64,000 nt of DNA from Halopseudomonas salegens (GCF_900105655.1 NZ_LT629787.1:2480001-2544000); one strand, 5' to 3'. Counted from the first letter of the stretch, positions 9,230-20,471 are shown. Numbers and translations are program-made. Notes: generated by a model from the sequence alone, not told the origin.

Positions 9230-10567
9230 ATGAGTGCCACTCTGGTTACCCAGTGCCCACATTGCCAGACCCGCTTTCGGTTGTCGCAGGAACACCTGCG
9301 GGCTGCCGCTGGCAATGTACGCTGTGGCGCTTGTCTCAAGGTGTTCAATGCCAACCCGCCTGCTGCCGGCGATGGTGCTGCTGCAATCAGTGACGACCTG
9401 AGGGCCATGCCCGACCACCAACCGCGCACCAAGACCCGTCTGGATGATGTACTGATCCATGACGACCTGGAACTCGATGACCTGGACCTGGAAGATCTCG
9501 GGCTGGATGAATCCATTATTGACGAGGTCAATCCGGCGCCACCACCGCAGCAAAGCAGCTTGCCATTAGCCAGCCCTGCTGCGCCCAGCTCAGCGGACAA
9601 ACCGCAAGCCGTTCAGCCATCATCAGCCTCACAACCATCATTTCCCAAACCGGAACCAGAACCAGAACCAGAACCAGACATCGAAACTGTTCCCACCGTC
9701 GACGAGCAACCCCGGCATGCCTCGTGGCTCAGCCCGTCAGACCAAACAGCGGCGCCCCTGTCAACAAAAGATGACAGCCCCCCGGCTACGACCACCCAGG
9801 CCGACATTGACGACCACCCGCCTGAGCACGGCATTTTCCTCCGCGATCAACCGCAAACGGAAGCACTGGAGACAACGCCGAGCAGCCGCAAGAGCGCCGA
9901 GCAACCAGCGGATACGGAACCGGACAGGCCCGGTAACGACAGGCAGGCCGACAGCAACATACCTGCCGGCTCCGTCACGGACGAGACCGACGCTCGCCGA
10001 GAACCCCTGCTCGGTGATGATTTCATTCTGCCTGACATGGACAGCGAAACCTTTTTGCTGGATGACCAGGCAGTTTCCCGGCCACGCCCACGTAACGCCC
10101 TCTGGGGCATACTCAGCCTGCTGGCCATAGTGGCTCTGATCGGGCAATTCGGTTATTTCAATTTTGCCGCTCTGGCGCATGATGAGCGCAGCCGGTCTTT
10201 TATCGCCAGCTGGTGCAACCTGGCAGGCTGCCAACTACCCCCCCAGGTTGATATCAGCCTGATTCGCAGCAGTAACCTGACCGTTCGCCCGCATCCGGAA
10301 TATCCCAATACCCTGGCGATCGATGTCATCCTCTACAATCGCGCCGACTTTGCCCAGCCCTTTCCGGTACTGCGCATGCGCTTTTCCGACCAGCGCGATC
10401 GCGAAGTTGCCAGCCGACTGTTCCGGCCGCAGGAGTATCTTGGCGGTGAACTGGCAGGTGCCCGGTTGATGCCGTCGCAGACTCCCATCCATGTAGGGCT
10501 CAGCATGCTGTCCCCAGAGCAGGCCGGCAGCAGCTACCGGCTGGACTTTCTCAGCCCGGAACACTGA
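9230..10567 (+). CDS. Zinc-ribbon (MJ0042) and DUF3426 membrane protein
   Basis: A 445-residue membrane protein of unknown function that is conserved between prmA and dusB in pseudomonads. The N-terminal zinc ribbon is visible as CPHCQTRF...VRCGACLKVF (residues about 9-40). A long, low-complexity acidic and proline-rich cytoplasmic stretch follows, with an (EP)n run near residue 141-152. One membrane helix lies near 290-312 (LWGILSLLAIVALIG). The C-terminal periplasmic DUF3426 domain occupies the last 130 residues. I use ATG 9230, which starts the ribbon directly; an in-frame TTG at 9197 has no better ribosome site. The linker is probably poorly conserved. Confidence 0.87.
   Translation: MSATLVTQCPHCQTRFRLSQEHLRAAAGNVRCGACLKVFNANPPAAGDGAAAISDDLRAMPDHQPRTKTRLDDVLIHDDLELDDLDLEDLGLDESIIDEVNPAPPPQQSSLPLASPAAPSSADKPQAVQPSSASQPSFPKPEPEPEPEPDIETVPTVDEQPRHASWLSPSDQTAAPLSTKDDSPPATTTQADIDDHPPEHGIFLRDQPQTEALETTPSSRKSAEQPADTEPDRPGNDRQADSNIPAGSVTDETDARREPLLGDDFILPDMDSETFLLDDQAVSRPRPRNALWGILSLLAIVALIGQFGYFNFAALAHDERSRSFIASWCNLAGCQLPPQVDISLIRSSNLTVRPHPEYPNTLAIDVILYNRADFAQPFPVLRMRFSDQRDREVASRLFRPQEYLGGELAGARLMPSQTPIHVGLSMLSPEQAGSSYRLDFLSPEH
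9650..9679 (+). repeat. Hexamer microsatellite in the DUF3426 linker
   Basis: Four to five tandem copies of CCAGAA (first copy CCGGAA) encode an alternating Pro-Glu run. The unit is two codons long, so copy changes alter linker length without changing frame. Confidence 0.8.
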
Positions 10568-10774
10568 GCCGGCCATCGAGGCGCCTTCATCCCGACCCGC
10601 TGACGACCCTTGATCGGGCTGATTAAAAATCAGCCAGATCAGACTTTATATGGTCATTCTTTACGGGTATGATGACTGCCCTTTTTCATTCTTCCCGCAT
10701 TCGTCAGCGGCCCTTACCAGCGGCCATTAACGACTGTGGCCTTGACGACTGGCAACCACAGGGATGGACATGCA

Positions 10775-11761
10775 GTGATCAGTATCGGCCCTTACCAGCT
10801 CGCCAATCCGGTCATTCTGGCGCCTATGGCCGGCATAACCGATCGTCCTTTCCGGCAACTGTGCCGGGAACAGGGCGCCGGGCTGGTTGTATCGGAAATG
10901 GTTACCAGCGACGTGCGCCTATGGGGCAGCCGCAAATCCCGCCAGCGCCTGGCACATGACAGCGAGGCAGCACCGCGCTCAGTGCAGATTGCCGGCGGTG
11001 ATCCGGCAATGATGGCTGAAGCGGCACGCATGAATCAGCAACTTGGCGCCCAGATCATTGATATCAATATGGGTTGTCCCGCGAAGAAGGTCTGCAACAA
11101 GGCGGCTGGCTCGGCATTGCTGCGCGATGAACAACTGGTCGGACAGATTCTGGCGGCCGTCGTCGCTGCCGTCGACATCCCGGTCACCCTGAAAATCCGC
11201 ACCGGATGGGACCGCGAGCAGCGCAATGCCCCTCGCATTGCACGCATTGCAGAAGACAGCGGTATCCAGGCACTCGCCGTGCATGGCAGAACCAAAGCCG
11301 ACCTTTTCAATGGCGTGGCAGAGTACGACACCATCGCCGACATTCGTCAGCAGATCAGTATTCCCCTGTTCGCCAATGGCGACATCGACAGCCCGGCAAA
11401 AGCCCGTCAGGTACTCGATTACACGGGCGCCGATGCCGTAATGATCGGTCGTGCCGCTCAGGGCCGACCCTGGCTGCTCGGGCAAATTGCCCATTACCTG
11501 AGCCATGGTGAGCAGCTGGCAGAGCCGGACATGGCCAGCCAGCGCGACATTATGCTCGGGCATATCCGCGCCCTGCATACCTTTTATGGTGACCTGCAAG
11601 GCGTGCGCATCGCCCGCAAGCACGTCGGCTGGTACCTGAAAACCCTGCCCGGCGCCGAACCTTTTCGCAAGATTTTCAATCGCATTGAGTGCCCCAAGGA
11701 ACAACAACAAGGCATCAATGGCTTTTTTGCCCGCGTAATGGAAGGAGGCCTGGCGGCATGA
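10775..11761 (+). CDS. dusB: tRNA-dihydrouridine synthase B
   Basis: FMN-dependent reductase that forms dihydrouridine in the tRNA D-loop. It is 328 residues from GTG 10775, which follows an AGGGATGG site and aligns with the E. coli start ([19 protein letters not shown] against IGQYQLRNRLIAAPMAG). Family motifs are [12 protein letters not shown] near residue 16-27, [20 protein letters not shown] near 93-112 (catalytic Cys), KIRTGW near 138-143 and [15 protein letters not shown] near 222-236. An upstream in-frame GTG at 10736 would add 13 residues with no family match. It overlaps fis by four bases (ATGA), the conserved dusB-fis operon. Confidence 0.96.
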   Translation: MISIGPYQLANPVILAPMAGITDRPFRQLCREQGAGLVVSEMVTSDVRLWGSRKSRQRLAHDSEAAPRSVQIAGGDPAMMAEAARMNQQLGAQIIDINMGCPAKKVCNKAAGSALLRDEQLVGQILAAVVAAVDIPVTLKIRTGWDREQRNAPRIARIAEDSGIQALAVHGRTKADLFNGVAEYDTIADIRQQISIPLFANGDIDSPAKARQVLDYTGADAVMIGRAAQGRPWLLGQIAHYLSHGEQLAEPDMASQRDIMLGHIRALHTFYGDLQGVRIARKHVGWYLKTLPGAEPFRKIFNRIECPKEQQQGINGFFARVMEGGLAA

Positions 11762-12090
11762 CGCTTCTGAATACTTTCCAGACTAACGGAACCCTACCCG
11801 TGAGTGATACCACCGAACCCAGCCCGGAATCCCTTGGCGCCCATAGCTCCAACCTGACTCCCAACGCCACCCTGCGGGATAGCGTGGAACAGGCACTACA
11901 CAATTATTTCAATCACCTCGACGGCCAGGACGTGACCGATGTCTACAACATGGTGCTTTCCGAAGTGGAAGCTCCACTACTGGAAAGCGTGATGGACTAC
12001 GTCAAGGGCAACCAGACCCGCGCCTCCGAAGTACTCGGCCTCAACCGCGGCACCCTGCGCAAGAAGCTCAAACAATACGGCCTGCTCTGA
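11758..12090 (+). CDS. fis: DNA-binding protein Fis
   Basis: Nucleoid-associated DNA-bending protein and global regulator of growth-phase transcription and recombination. It is 110 residues from ATG 11758, which overlaps the dusB stop as ATGA; a GTG at 11800 would give 96 residues. The conserved C-terminal half begins [19 protein letters not shown] (about residue 40). The helix-turn-helix is [20 protein letters not shown] near residue 86-105. As in enteric bacteria it is translationally coupled to dusB, so its expression is set by the promoter ahead of dusB. Confidence 0.97.
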   Translation: MTLLNTFQTNGTLPVSDTTEPSPESLGAHSSNLTPNATLRDSVEQALHNYFNHLDGQDVTDVYNMVLSEVEAPLLESVMDYVKGNQTRASEVLGLNRGTLRKKLKQYGLL

Positions 12091-12258
12091 AAGTTGGCGC
12101 CTGCGGCGCAAGGCTGAAAATGCCAACGGTACAAGTGGCAATACCAGGCCACGGACACTGGAACCCAGGGTGATCATGGCCTTCCAGCGTCAAGCCTCCA
12201 GCCATCAGCGAATAAACAGACGAATAGTCACGACCTGAAAACCAACCCGGGACCCAAG

Positions 12259-13866
12259 ATGACCGACCAAACTACCCGCCTGCCGGTACGTCGCGCGCTG
12301 ATCAGCGTGTCAGACAAAACCGGTATCGTAGATTTTGCCCGTGAACTGACCAGCCAGGGAGTGGAAATCCTCTCGACTGGCGGCACCTTCAAGTTACTGC
12401 GTGAGCAAGGCATCAATGCCGTTGAAGTGGCCGACTACACCGGCTTCCCGGAAATGATGGATGGTCGGGTGAAAACCCTGCACCCGAAAATTCACGGCGG
12501 CATTCTTGGCCGGCGTGACCAGGATGGTCCGATCATGCAAGAGCATGGTATTCAGCCGATCGACATGGTGGTGGTCAACCTGTACCCCTTCGCAGCCACC
12601 GTGGCCAAGCCGGGTTGCAGCCTGCCGGATGCGATCGAAAATATCGATATCGGTGGCCCAACCATGGTACGCAGCGCAGCGAAAAACCATAAAGATGTTG
12701 CCATAGTGGTCAATGCCAATGACTACAGCAGCATTCTGGCCAGTCTCAAGGCCGGCGGCCTGAGCTATGCCGAACGCTTCGACCTCGCCCTCAAGGCCTT
12801 CGAGCACACCGCAGCCTATGACGGCATGATCGCCAATTACCTTGGCACCATCGACCAGACCCGTGACAGCTTGAGCACCGACGATCGCGCTGCCTTTCCA
12901 CGCACCTTCAACAGCCAGTTCATCAAGGCGCAGGACATGCGCTACGGTGAGAACCCGCACCAGGCGGCAGCGTTCTACAAGGAAGCCGCCCCGGCCGATG
13001 CCTGCATTGCGACCGCGATTCAACTGCAGGGTAAAGCCTTGTCGTACAACAATGTGGCTGATACCGATGCCGCCCTGGAATGCGTCAAGAGCTTCAGCAA
13101 GCCGGCCTGCGTGATCGTCAAACATGCCAATCCCTGTGGGGTTGCCGTAGTCCCCGAGGCCGACGGTGGTATTCGCCAGGCCTACGAACTGGCCTATGCC
13201 ACCGACAGCGAATCGGCATTCGGCGGCATCATTGCCTTCAACCGCGAACTGGATGCCGACACAGCCCGGGCGATTGTTGAACGCCAGTTCGTCGAAGTCA
13301 TCATTGCCCCCAGCATCACCCCTGCAGCCCGCGACGTGGTTGCCACCAAAGCCAATGTGCGCCTGCTTGAAACCGGTCAATGGGGCGCAGCGCCTCAGGC
13401 CGACTGGGACTTCAAACGCGTCAATGGCGGCCTGCTGGTTCAGAGCCGCGATATCGGCATGATCACCGAGGCGGAGCTCAAGGTCGTCACCCAGCGCGCG
13501 CCAAGCGAACAGGAAATGCATGACCTGATTTTCGCCTGGAAGGTGGCCAAATTCGTCAAATCCAATGCCATCGTCTATGCCAAGCAGCGCCAGACCATTG
13601 GTGTCGGTGCCGGCCAGATGAGCCGGGTCAACTCGGCGCGCATCGCCGCAATCAAGGCAGAGCACGCCGGCCTGCAGGTCGCTGGCGCTGTCATGGCCTC
13701 CGATGCCTTCTTCCCGTTCCGCGATGGCATCGACAATGCCGCAGCCAACGGTATCAGTGCGGTCATTCAACCCGGTGGCTCGATGCGCGACCAGGAAGTG
13801 ATCGATGCAGCCAATGAAGCGGGCATGTCGATGGTGTTTACCGGGATGCGGCATTTCCGGCACTAA
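12259..13866 (+). CDS. purH: Bifunctional AICAR transformylase / IMP cyclohydrolase
   Basis: Performs the last two steps of de novo IMP synthesis. The 535 residues cover the N-terminal MGS-like cyclohydrolase domain ([20 protein letters not shown], then [18 protein letters not shown] near residue 70-87) and the AICAR transformylase domain ([10 protein letters not shown] near 288-297, [10 protein letters not shown] near 315-324, and the C-terminal [14 protein letters not shown] and [12 protein letters not shown]). ATG 12259 gives the standard start. It precedes purD by 63 bases, as in pseudomonads. Confidence 0.98.
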   Translation: MTDQTTRLPVRRALISVSDKTGIVDFARELTSQGVEILSTGGTFKLLREQGINAVEVADYTGFPEMMDGRVKTLHPKIHGGILGRRDQDGPIMQEHGIQPIDMVVVNLYPFAATVAKPGCSLPDAIENIDIGGPTMVRSAAKNHKDVAIVVNANDYSSILASLKAGGLSYAERFDLALKAFEHTAAYDGMIANYLGTIDQTRDSLSTDDRAAFPRTFNSQFIKAQDMRYGENPHQAAAFYKEAAPADACIATAIQLQGKALSYNNVADTDAALECVKSFSKPACVIVKHANPCGVAVVPEADGGIRQAYELAYATDSESAFGGIIAFNRELDADTARAIVERQFVEVIIAPSITPAARDVVATKANVRLLETGQWGAAPQADWDFKRVNGGLLVQSRDIGMITEAELKVVTQRAPSEQEMHDLIFAWKVAKFVKSNAIVYAKQRQTIGVGAGQMSRVNSARIAAIKAEHAGLQVAGAVMASDAFFPFRDGIDNAAANGISAVIQPGGSMRDQEVIDAANEAGMSMVFTGMRHFRH

Positions 13867-13929
13867 AAACCGCTGAAGGCTCAAGGCTGACAGCCAATAA
13901 CGTCTATCCAATCAGGGCAGGTGGCTTGA

Positions 13930-15219
13930 ATGAATGTATTGATTATCGGCAGTGGCGGACGTGAGCATGCGCTGGCCTGGAAAGTGGCGCAGGATGCCCG
14001 TGTCGAGCAGGTGTTTGTCGCCCCCGGCAATGCTGGTACGGCACTGGAACTGAAGTGCGAAAACGTCGCGATTGATGTTCTTGAACTGGATCGACTGGTT
14101 GATTTTGCCCGTGACAACCATGTCGCGCTGACCATTGTCGGTCCGGAGGCACCCCTGGTTGCCGGAGTGGTCGACCGTTTCCGCGCGGCCAACCTGCCCT
14201 GCTTCGGTCCGACGGCAGCCGCCGCGCAACTGGAAGGCTCCAAGGCTTTCACCAAGGACTTCCTCGCCCGGCACAGCATACCCACTGCCGAATACGGCAA
14301 CTTTACCGAAATCGAACCGGCACTGGCCTATTTGCGTGAAAAATGCGCGCCGATAGTGATCAAGGCTGATGGTCTCGCCGCCGGCAAGGGTGTAATCGTC
14401 GCCATGACGCTGGCAGAGGCGGAAGACGCCGTCCGCGATATGCTCGCGGGCAATGCCTTTGGCGAAGCTGGCTCGCGCGTGGTTATCGAAGAGTTTCTCG
14501 ACGGAGAAGAAGCCAGCTTTATCGTCATGGTAGACGGTGAACATGTACTTGCCATGGCCACCAGCCAGGATCACAAGCGCGTTGGTGACGCGGATACCGG
14601 GCCGAATACCGGCGGTATGGGTGCCTATTCACCAGCCCCGGTGGTTACCCCTGCTGTACACCAGCGAATCATGGACGAAGTGATCTGGCCGACCGTCAAG
14701 GGCATGGCTGCCGAAGGCAATGTCTATACCGGATTTCTCTACGCCGGGTTGATGATCGACAAGGCTGGCGCCCCCCGGGTTATCGAGTTCAACTGTCGTT
14801 TTGGTGATCCGGAAACCCAGCCAATCATGCTGCGCCTGCAGTCCAGTCTGGTTGATCTGGTCGAGGCCGCGCTGAATGGCTCACTGGACCAGGCCAATGC
14901 ACATTGGGATCCACGCCCCAGCCTGGGCGTAGTACTGGCAGCCGGTGGCTACCCGGGCAGCTATGCCAAGGGCATCCCGATCAGCGGCCTGACGCAGGCT
15001 ACGGCAGCCGACGGCAAGGTTTTTCACGCGGGCACCACGTTGCAAAATGACCAGGTAGTTACCAGTGGCGGTCGAGTGCTCTGTGCAACCGCACTGGGTG
15101 ACAGCGTTCTCGGTGCCCAGCAAGCGGCTTATGCGTTGGCCAGCAACATCCAGTGGGAGGGCTGTTTCTACCGCCGGGATATTGGTTATCGGGCCATTGT
15201 GCGTGAGCAGAACAGCTGA
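13930..15219 (+). CDS. purD: Phosphoribosylamine--glycine ligase
   Basis: ATP-grasp enzyme that joins phosphoribosylamine and glycine to GAR in purine synthesis. It is 429 residues, a normal length. The N-terminal MNVLIIGSGGREHALAWK, the loop IVGPEAPLVAGVVDRF near residue 75-90, IKADGLAAGKGVIVA near 144-158, and RVIEFNCRFGDPETQ near 285-299 are diagnostic. It probably shares a transcript with purH; retS begins about 106 bases further on. Confidence 0.98.
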   Translation: MNVLIIGSGGREHALAWKVAQDARVEQVFVAPGNAGTALELKCENVAIDVLELDRLVDFARDNHVALTIVGPEAPLVAGVVDRFRAANLPCFGPTAAAAQLEGSKAFTKDFLARHSIPTAEYGNFTEIEPALAYLREKCAPIVIKADGLAAGKGVIVAMTLAEAEDAVRDMLAGNAFGEAGSRVVIEEFLDGEEASFIVMVDGEHVLAMATSQDHKRVGDADTGPNTGGMGAYSPAPVVTPAVHQRIMDEVIWPTVKGMAAEGNVYTGFLYAGLMIDKAGAPRVIEFNCRFGDPETQPIMLRLQSSLVDLVEAALNGSLDQANAHWDPRPSLGVVLAAGGYPGSYAKGIPISGLTQATAADGKVFHAGTTLQNDQVVTSGGRVLCATALGDSVLGAQQAAYALASNIQWEGCFYRRDIGYRAIVREQNS

Positions 15220-15325
15220 CCTGACAGCCTTTGCCGGCAGGCGTCACCGGCAGACGACAGCCGGCAATACACTGAGCTATACTGTTGGTTTACTGTTATA
15301 TGCCCATGGACAGGACTGACCGAAC

Positions 15326-18094
15326 GTGAAGCAAGTACGCTGGTTGTTGTTCGCGAGTCTGCTGTCACTGTTGTATGGACTGCTGCCAGGTGCCGCAGTA
15401 AACGCCAGTGAACTTCCGCAGCCTCAGGTTTTCATTGACAGCCAGGGTGAGCTTGAGCTGGCCGATGTGCTGACCAATCGCTATGCCAATCGTTTCATTC
15501 CACTGCCTCCGGGACGCATCAAGCTTCCCGGACAACAGACCGCTGTCTGGCTCAAGGTCCGTGGCCCCTTGCCAAGCCGTCAATGGCTGCATCTGAGCAA
15601 CCCGGCCATTCAGTCGATCAGCTACTACCATATGGTTGACGGTACGCTGGAAGAGCATTATCAGACCGGGGCTCACCAGGCTCCGGCTGTGCGTGCCGAG
15701 CCACATGCCAATTTTGTTTTCGCGCTGCCTGCACTGGGTCAGCGTGACCAGTTACTACTGCGGCTGCACAACCCCTACCCTCAGCAAACCAAAATGGATT
15801 TCTGGCCGCAAGACAGCGCCTTGCTATTGCATGGTAACCGGCAAGCCCTGGAGGGACTCCTGGTTGGCCTCGCGCTGGCATTGGTGCTGCACGGGTTATT
15901 GCAGGGTTTCAGTGGTCGTGATCCCTTCCATTTGCTGCTCGCCGCCGCTGCACTGCTTCAGGCGCTGAGTGGAATGAGCCATATCGACTGGGTCGCCACC
16001 CAGCTACCGCGGCTGTACGGCCAAAGCGGCGATTTACTGTATTTGCTCAGCTTACCGCCGGTGCTCTTGCTCTTTCGCGCCTGGCTGCCAACACCCGAGC
16101 CGCTGCAGGAACGTCGACTACTCCATGTCGGCGCATTCGCCCTCTTTGTCAGCGCCCTGTTGATCACCGCGTGGCCGGTCGTACTGGGGAGCATGGCGCC
16201 ATTGATTACCTTGCTGGTGCCGCTGGCTGGTATCGCGCTACTGATCCATCTGTGGTTGCGGCAACAAGGGTTTAATCTGGCCGGTCTGCTCGCCTGCGTT
16301 GCACTTGTCGGCAGTGGCCTGCTGCATTTCCACCTGATCGACAGCAACCAGGCCGAACCCTTGTGCCGCCTGTTGTTCTGGGTCGGCCTGGTCGCTCTGG
16401 CCTGGCACCTGTATTTGCGTCAACAGCGGGCATTGAAGGCGCGCACCCGTACGCAGCATCAGGCTGCTACCCGGTTGGTTGAGCGCCGCACCCGGGCAGA
16501 GTTCCTCAGTCGTGTCAGCCATGAAATCCGAACTCCGATGAACGGCGTACTGGGAATGAGCGAACTGCTCCTGGACACCGCCCTGTCGACCAAGCAACGC
16601 GATTACGTACAAACCATTCACGCCTCCGGCAACGACCTGTTGACCCTGCTTAACGAGATCGTCGACATGTCCCGTCTGGAAGCCGGAGAACTGCAGCTGG
16701 AAAGTGTGCATTTTGATTTGCATGCCCTGGTCAACGAATGCCTGGATACCTTCCGCTCCAGAGCGGAAAGCCAGGGGCTTGAATTGATCGGTTTTGTTCA
16801 TCCGGATACTCCAAGGCGCGTCAACGGCGATGCAGCGCGTCTTCGCCAGGTACTGTCCAGCCTGCTCAATAATGCCTTGCAGCATACGCACAGTGGCGAG
16901 GTGCTGCTGGTTGTGGGTCTGGATCAGCCACTCAAGCACGACAGCCAGCCAGAACCGCAGACCCGCCTGCGCTTTGCCATTCAGGATACCGGGCTGGCAC
17001 TCTCGACCAGCTTGCGCCAACGCCTGCTGGGTGAACGCCCCCCACGGGTGGACGGCTTGCCGGGGGCTGAAGGTGACGGTCAACTGGCACTGCTGATCAG
17101 CCGCCATCTGATCGACATGATGCATGGTCAATTGGGCATTAAATCGGGCGCGCAAGGAAATACCCTGTGGTTTACCTTGCCACTGGAGGTGTTGGAACAG
17201 GGACCGCCAGCGACCGATGAGGGTGATTGCCTGCGCGCCCGCAACGTGCTCGTAGTCGATGACAACGCCACCTGCCGCAAAGTGCTGCAACAGCAATTGA
17301 GTGCCTGGCAAATGCAGGCTCAATGCGCTTCCAGCGGCAAGGAGGCCCTGGCCCTGATGCGCAACCAGGCCAATCTTGGCCAGCCTTTCGATATGCTGTT
17401 GATTGATCAGTCGATGCCGGGCATGACCGGACTGGAGTTGGCCAAACGCATTCAGGATGACCCGGGGCTGACGCAGGACGTTCTGTTGATCATGCTCACC
17501 GGCATCAGCCAGATTCCCAGCCGGGTCGTCGCACGCAATGCCGGCATCAGCCGTATATTGAGCAAACCGGTGGCTGGATACAGTTTGCGTACCACTCTGA
17601 TAGATGAGTGGTTGCTGCATCAGGAACGACAGCGCTTACAGCAGCTCAATCAGACCCATTCATTGCAACTGGGGCAGCACCCGACCAATCAGCGACCGAC
17701 AATTCTGGTCGCTGAGGACAATGCCATTTCCACCAAGGTGATACGGGGCATGCTGACCAAGCTCGGGCTGGACAGCGAAGCCGTTGCCAACGGCCGCGAA
17801 GCCTGTAAACGACTACGCGAAGCACATTTCGACCTGGTGCTGATGGATTGCGAAATGCCGGAAATGGACGGCTTTACGGCTGCTGAGCATATCCGTCAAT
17901 GGGAGCAGGACAATCATCGTCAACCCGTGCCGATTATCGCCCTGACCGCGCATATCATGCCGGAACATCGCGAAAGGGCCAGCCGTGCGGGCATGAATGG
18001 ACACATGGCAAAACCGGTAGACCTCGGGCAACTGCAGGAGCAATTAAGCTACTGGTTGGGAACCCGTCTCGGCCATTCCGATTCACTGGGCTGA
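15326..18094 (+). CDS. retS: Hybrid sensor histidine kinase RetS
   Basis: RetS family regulator that in P. aeruginosa inhibits the GacS/GacA cascade and so switches between planktonic/virulent and biofilm states. The 922 residues contain a signal sequence, a periplasmic 7TMR-DISMED2 domain (about 30-160), seven membrane helices (about 173-380), a HisKA domain with SHEIRTPMNG and His399, a HATPase domain, and two receivers starting near residues 638 (VLVVDDN) and 791 (ILVAEDN, phospho-site in VLMDCEMPEMDGF). The second ATPase glycine box reads GDGQLALLIS and is degenerate. The position straight after purH-purD matches P. aeruginosa retS. The start is a GTG. Confidence 0.9.
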   Translation: MKQVRWLLFASLLSLLYGLLPGAAVNASELPQPQVFIDSQGELELADVLTNRYANRFIPLPPGRIKLPGQQTAVWLKVRGPLPSRQWLHLSNPAIQSISYYHMVDGTLEEHYQTGAHQAPAVRAEPHANFVFALPALGQRDQLLLRLHNPYPQQTKMDFWPQDSALLLHGNRQALEGLLVGLALALVLHGLLQGFSGRDPFHLLLAAAALLQALSGMSHIDWVATQLPRLYGQSGDLLYLLSLPPVLLLFRAWLPTPEPLQERRLLHVGAFALFVSALLITAWPVVLGSMAPLITLLVPLAGIALLIHLWLRQQGFNLAGLLACVALVGSGLLHFHLIDSNQAEPLCRLLFWVGLVALAWHLYLRQQRALKARTRTQHQAATRLVERRTRAEFLSRVSHEIRTPMNGVLGMSELLLDTALSTKQRDYVQTIHASGNDLLTLLNEIVDMSRLEAGELQLESVHFDLHALVNECLDTFRSRAESQGLELIGFVHPDTPRRVNGDAARLRQVLSSLLNNALQHTHSGEVLLVVGLDQPLKHDSQPEPQTRLRFAIQDTGLALSTSLRQRLLGERPPRVDGLPGAEGDGQLALLISRHLIDMMHGQLGIKSGAQGNTLWFTLPLEVLEQGPPATDEGDCLRARNVLVVDDNATCRKVLQQQLSAWQMQAQCASSGKEALALMRNQANLGQPFDMLLIDQSMPGMTGLELAKRIQDDPGLTQDVLLIMLTGISQIPSRVVARNAGISRILSKPVAGYSLRTTLIDEWLLHQERQRLQQLNQTHSLQLGQHPTNQRPTILVAEDNAISTKVIRGMLTKLGLDSEAVANGREACKRLREAHFDLVLMDCEMPEMDGFTAAEHIRQWEQDNHRQPVPIIALTAHIMPEHRERASRAGMNGHMAKPVDLGQLQEQLSYWLGTRLGHSDSLG

Positions 18095-18169
18095 CAGCCT
18101 GCACAGGCGCATGCATATGCGGCATACAGCTGGGTCAACAAAGCAGACAGTGACATCGGGCATTTCCTC

Positions 18170-18196
18170 GCTAACAGCCATGATCCTGCTGTTAGC
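18170..18196. other. Perfect nine-base hairpin between retS and ygiQ
   Basis: GCTAACAGC/GCTGTTAGC with a nine-base loop lies between two convergent genes. It has no T tract on either side, so it may be a weak bidirectional terminator or an mRNA-end stabiliser. Confidence 0.4.
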
Positions 18197-18255
18197 TTAG
18201 CCCGGCACCGCACGGAGACCAGTTGGATCTGCCTATAAGCCTGATAGCTGCCGGT

Positions 18256-20469
18256 CTATCGCGCTCCCGAACGCGGCTTGCCCTTGCCTGCTTTGCGTTT
18301 GCCGGTTTCCCGTGGCGGCAAACCGGTGTGCTGGGTGAGCACACGCCCGGCTTTCGGGCTGCCGGCGGGTGTGGAGTTTTTCCGTCGCGCACTCTGGTAA
18401 CTGTCGATTGCCGGCTGAAAAGTCGGAATCAGTTGATGCTTGCCATTACCGATCAGGTCACTGCGTCCCATGGCCTTGAGCGTCTCACGCAACAGCGGCC
18501 AATTGTTCGGATCATGGTAGCGCAGGAAAGCCTTGTGCAAACGACGCTGTCGTTCACCCTTTACCGTATCTACCGACTCGCTTTTGTAGCTGACCTTGCG
18601 CAGTGGATTCTTGCCACTGTGGTACATGGCCGTGGCACTGGCCATGGGTGACGGATAAAACGCCTGTACCTGGTCAGCGCGGAAGCCATTGCGCTTGAGC
18701 CAGAGGGCGAGATTCATCATGTCCTCGTCGGTAGTCCCGGGGTGGGCGGCGATAAAATAGGGGATCAGGTACTGTTCCTTGCCCGCTTCCTTGCTGTATT
18801 TTTCGAACATCTGCTTGAAGCGGTCATAACTGCCAATACCCGGCTTCATCATTTTATCCAGCGGACCGTTCTCGGTGTGCTCTGGCGCAATCTTCAGATA
18901 ACCACCGACATGGTGGGTCACCAGCTCTCTGACGTATTCCGGCGACTCCACTGCTAGGTCATAACGCAGACCGGAGGCAATCAGGATCTTCTTCACGCCG
19001 GGTAATTCGCGGGCCTTGCGGTACAGACCGATCAAGGATGAGTGATCAGTATCCAGGTTCTCGCAGATACCCGGATAGACGCAGGACGGCTTGCGGCAGG
19101 ATGCTTCTATTTCGCGGCTCTTGCAGGCGACCCGGTACATGTTGGCCGTTGGACCGCCGAGGTCGGAAATCACCCCGGTAAAGCCCGGCACAGTATCGCG
19201 GATGGCTTCAATCTCGCGGATGATGGAATCATGCGAGCGGTTCTGGATAATTCGCCCCTCATGTTCGGTGATCGAACAAAAGGTGCAGCCGCCGAAACAG
19301 CCGCGCATGATATTCACCGAAAAGCGGATCATCTCATAGGCAGGTATACGCGCATCGCCGTAGGTCGGATGGGGTACCCGCGCGTAGGGCAGGTCAAACA
19401 CATAATCCATCTCTTCGGTACTGAGCGGGATGGGTGGCGGATTGAACCACACTTCCTGATCACCATGCCGCTGCACCAGTGCACGCGCATTGCCGGGATT
19501 GGTCTCCAGGTGCAATACCCGATTGGCATGCGCATAGAGTACCGGATCGCCTTTGACCTTTTCATAGGCCGGCAGGCGGATCACGGTACGATCTCGCTCC
19601 AGACGTGGATGCGGCAACAGTTCCAGCACCTGCACGTCAGAGCCCGCCTCCTGCTGCGCATCACCCTTGGACTGCTCCACCGCACAGGCAGCGGTATCCT
19701 GGGTATTCACATAGGGGTTGATGATCTTGTCGACCTTGCCTGGCCGGTCGATACGACTGGAGTCCAGCTCGAACCAGCCTTCCGGGCTGTCCTTGCGGAT
19801 AAAGGCCGTACCGCGGATGTCGGTCATCTCGGCCAGTGAGTCACCGCGGCTCAGGCGCTGGGCAACATCCACAATCGCCCGCTCGGCATTGCCGAAGAGC
19901 AGCAGGTCGGCACGCGCATCGAGCAGAATCGAGCGACGCACCTTGTCTTGCCAGTAATCATAGTGCGCGATGCGGCGCAGTGAAGCTTCAATGCCACCCA
20001 GAATGATCGGCACATCCTTCCACGCTTCACGGCAGCGCTGGCTATAGACCAGACTGGCCCGATCAGGCCGGCTACCGCCCTTGCCACCCGGGGTGTAGGC
20101 ATCGTCCGAGCGTACCTTGCGGTCGGCAGTGTAGCGGTTGATCATCGAATCCATGTTGCCGGCAGCCACGCCGAAAAACAGATTCGGCTTGCCCAACTGC
20201 ATAAAGGCATCCTTGCTCTGCCAGTCCGGCTGACTGATGATGCCAACACGGAAGCCCTGGGCCTCGAGCAGGCGTCCGATAACGGCCATGCCGAAAGACG
20301 GATGATCCACATAGGCATCGCCGGTAACAATAATGATGTCGCAACTGTCCCAACCCAGCTGGTCCATTTCGGCGCGACTCATTGGCAGGAATGGCGCCGG
20401 ACCAAAGCACTCGGCCCAATACTTGGGATAATCGAACAGCGGACGGGCCGCCGGCATACTGAGGGACAT
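18256..20469 (-). CDS. YgiQ family radical SAM protein
   Basis: Radical SAM enzyme of the YgiQ (UPF0313) family; the reaction is not established. It is 737 residues. The cobalamin-binding-like N-terminal region includes [18 protein letters not shown] near residues 43-60. The radical SAM cluster motif is CFGGCTFCS (CxxxCxxC) about 395 residues in, and a SIG-type motif [16 protein letters not shown] follows near residue 540. The last 50 residues are basic and look disordered. It begins two bases after the dnaB stop with a GGAG site inside dnaB, so it is cotranscribed with dnaB. Confidence 0.93.
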   Translation of the reverse strand: MSLSMPAARPLFDYPKYWAECFGPAPFLPMSRAEMDQLGWDSCDIIIVTGDAYVDHPSFGMAVIGRLLEAQGFRVGIISQPDWQSKDAFMQLGKPNLFFGVAAGNMDSMINRYTADRKVRSDDAYTPGGKGGSRPDRASLVYSQRCREAWKDVPIILGGIEASLRRIAHYDYWQDKVRRSILLDARADLLLFGNAERAIVDVAQRLSRGDSLAEMTDIRGTAFIRKDSPEGWFELDSSRIDRPGKVDKIINPYVNTQDTAACAVEQSKGDAQQEAGSDVQVLELLPHPRLERDRTVIRLPAYEKVKGDPVLYAHANRVLHLETNPGNARALVQRHGDQEVWFNPPPIPLSTEEMDYVFDLPYARVPHPTYGDARIPAYEMIRFSVNIMRGCFGGCTFCSITEHEGRIIQNRSHDSIIREIEAIRDTVPGFTGVISDLGGPTANMYRVACKSREIEASCRKPSCVYPGICENLDTDHSSLIGLYRKARELPGVKKILIASGLRYDLAVESPEYVRELVTHHVGGYLKIAPEHTENGPLDKMMKPGIGSYDRFKQMFEKYSKEAGKEQYLIPYFIAAHPGTTDEDMMNLALWLKRNGFRADQVQAFYPSPMASATAMYHSGKNPLRKVSYKSESVDTVKGERQRRLHKAFLRYHDPNNWPLLRETLKAMGRSDLIGNGKHQLIPTFQPAIDSYQSARRKNSTPAGSPKAGRVLTQHTGLPPRETGKRKAGKGKPRSGAR

Positions 20470-20471
20470 GA

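Noticed and set aside
12394..13911. 505-residue minus-strand ORF opposite purH
   Set aside because: Shadow of purH. The translation is low in conserved motifs and there is no ribosome site.
16238..17620. 460-residue minus-strand ORF opposite retS
   Set aside because: Antisense to the HisKA, ATPase and first receiver region of retS; Gln/His-rich and without family motifs.
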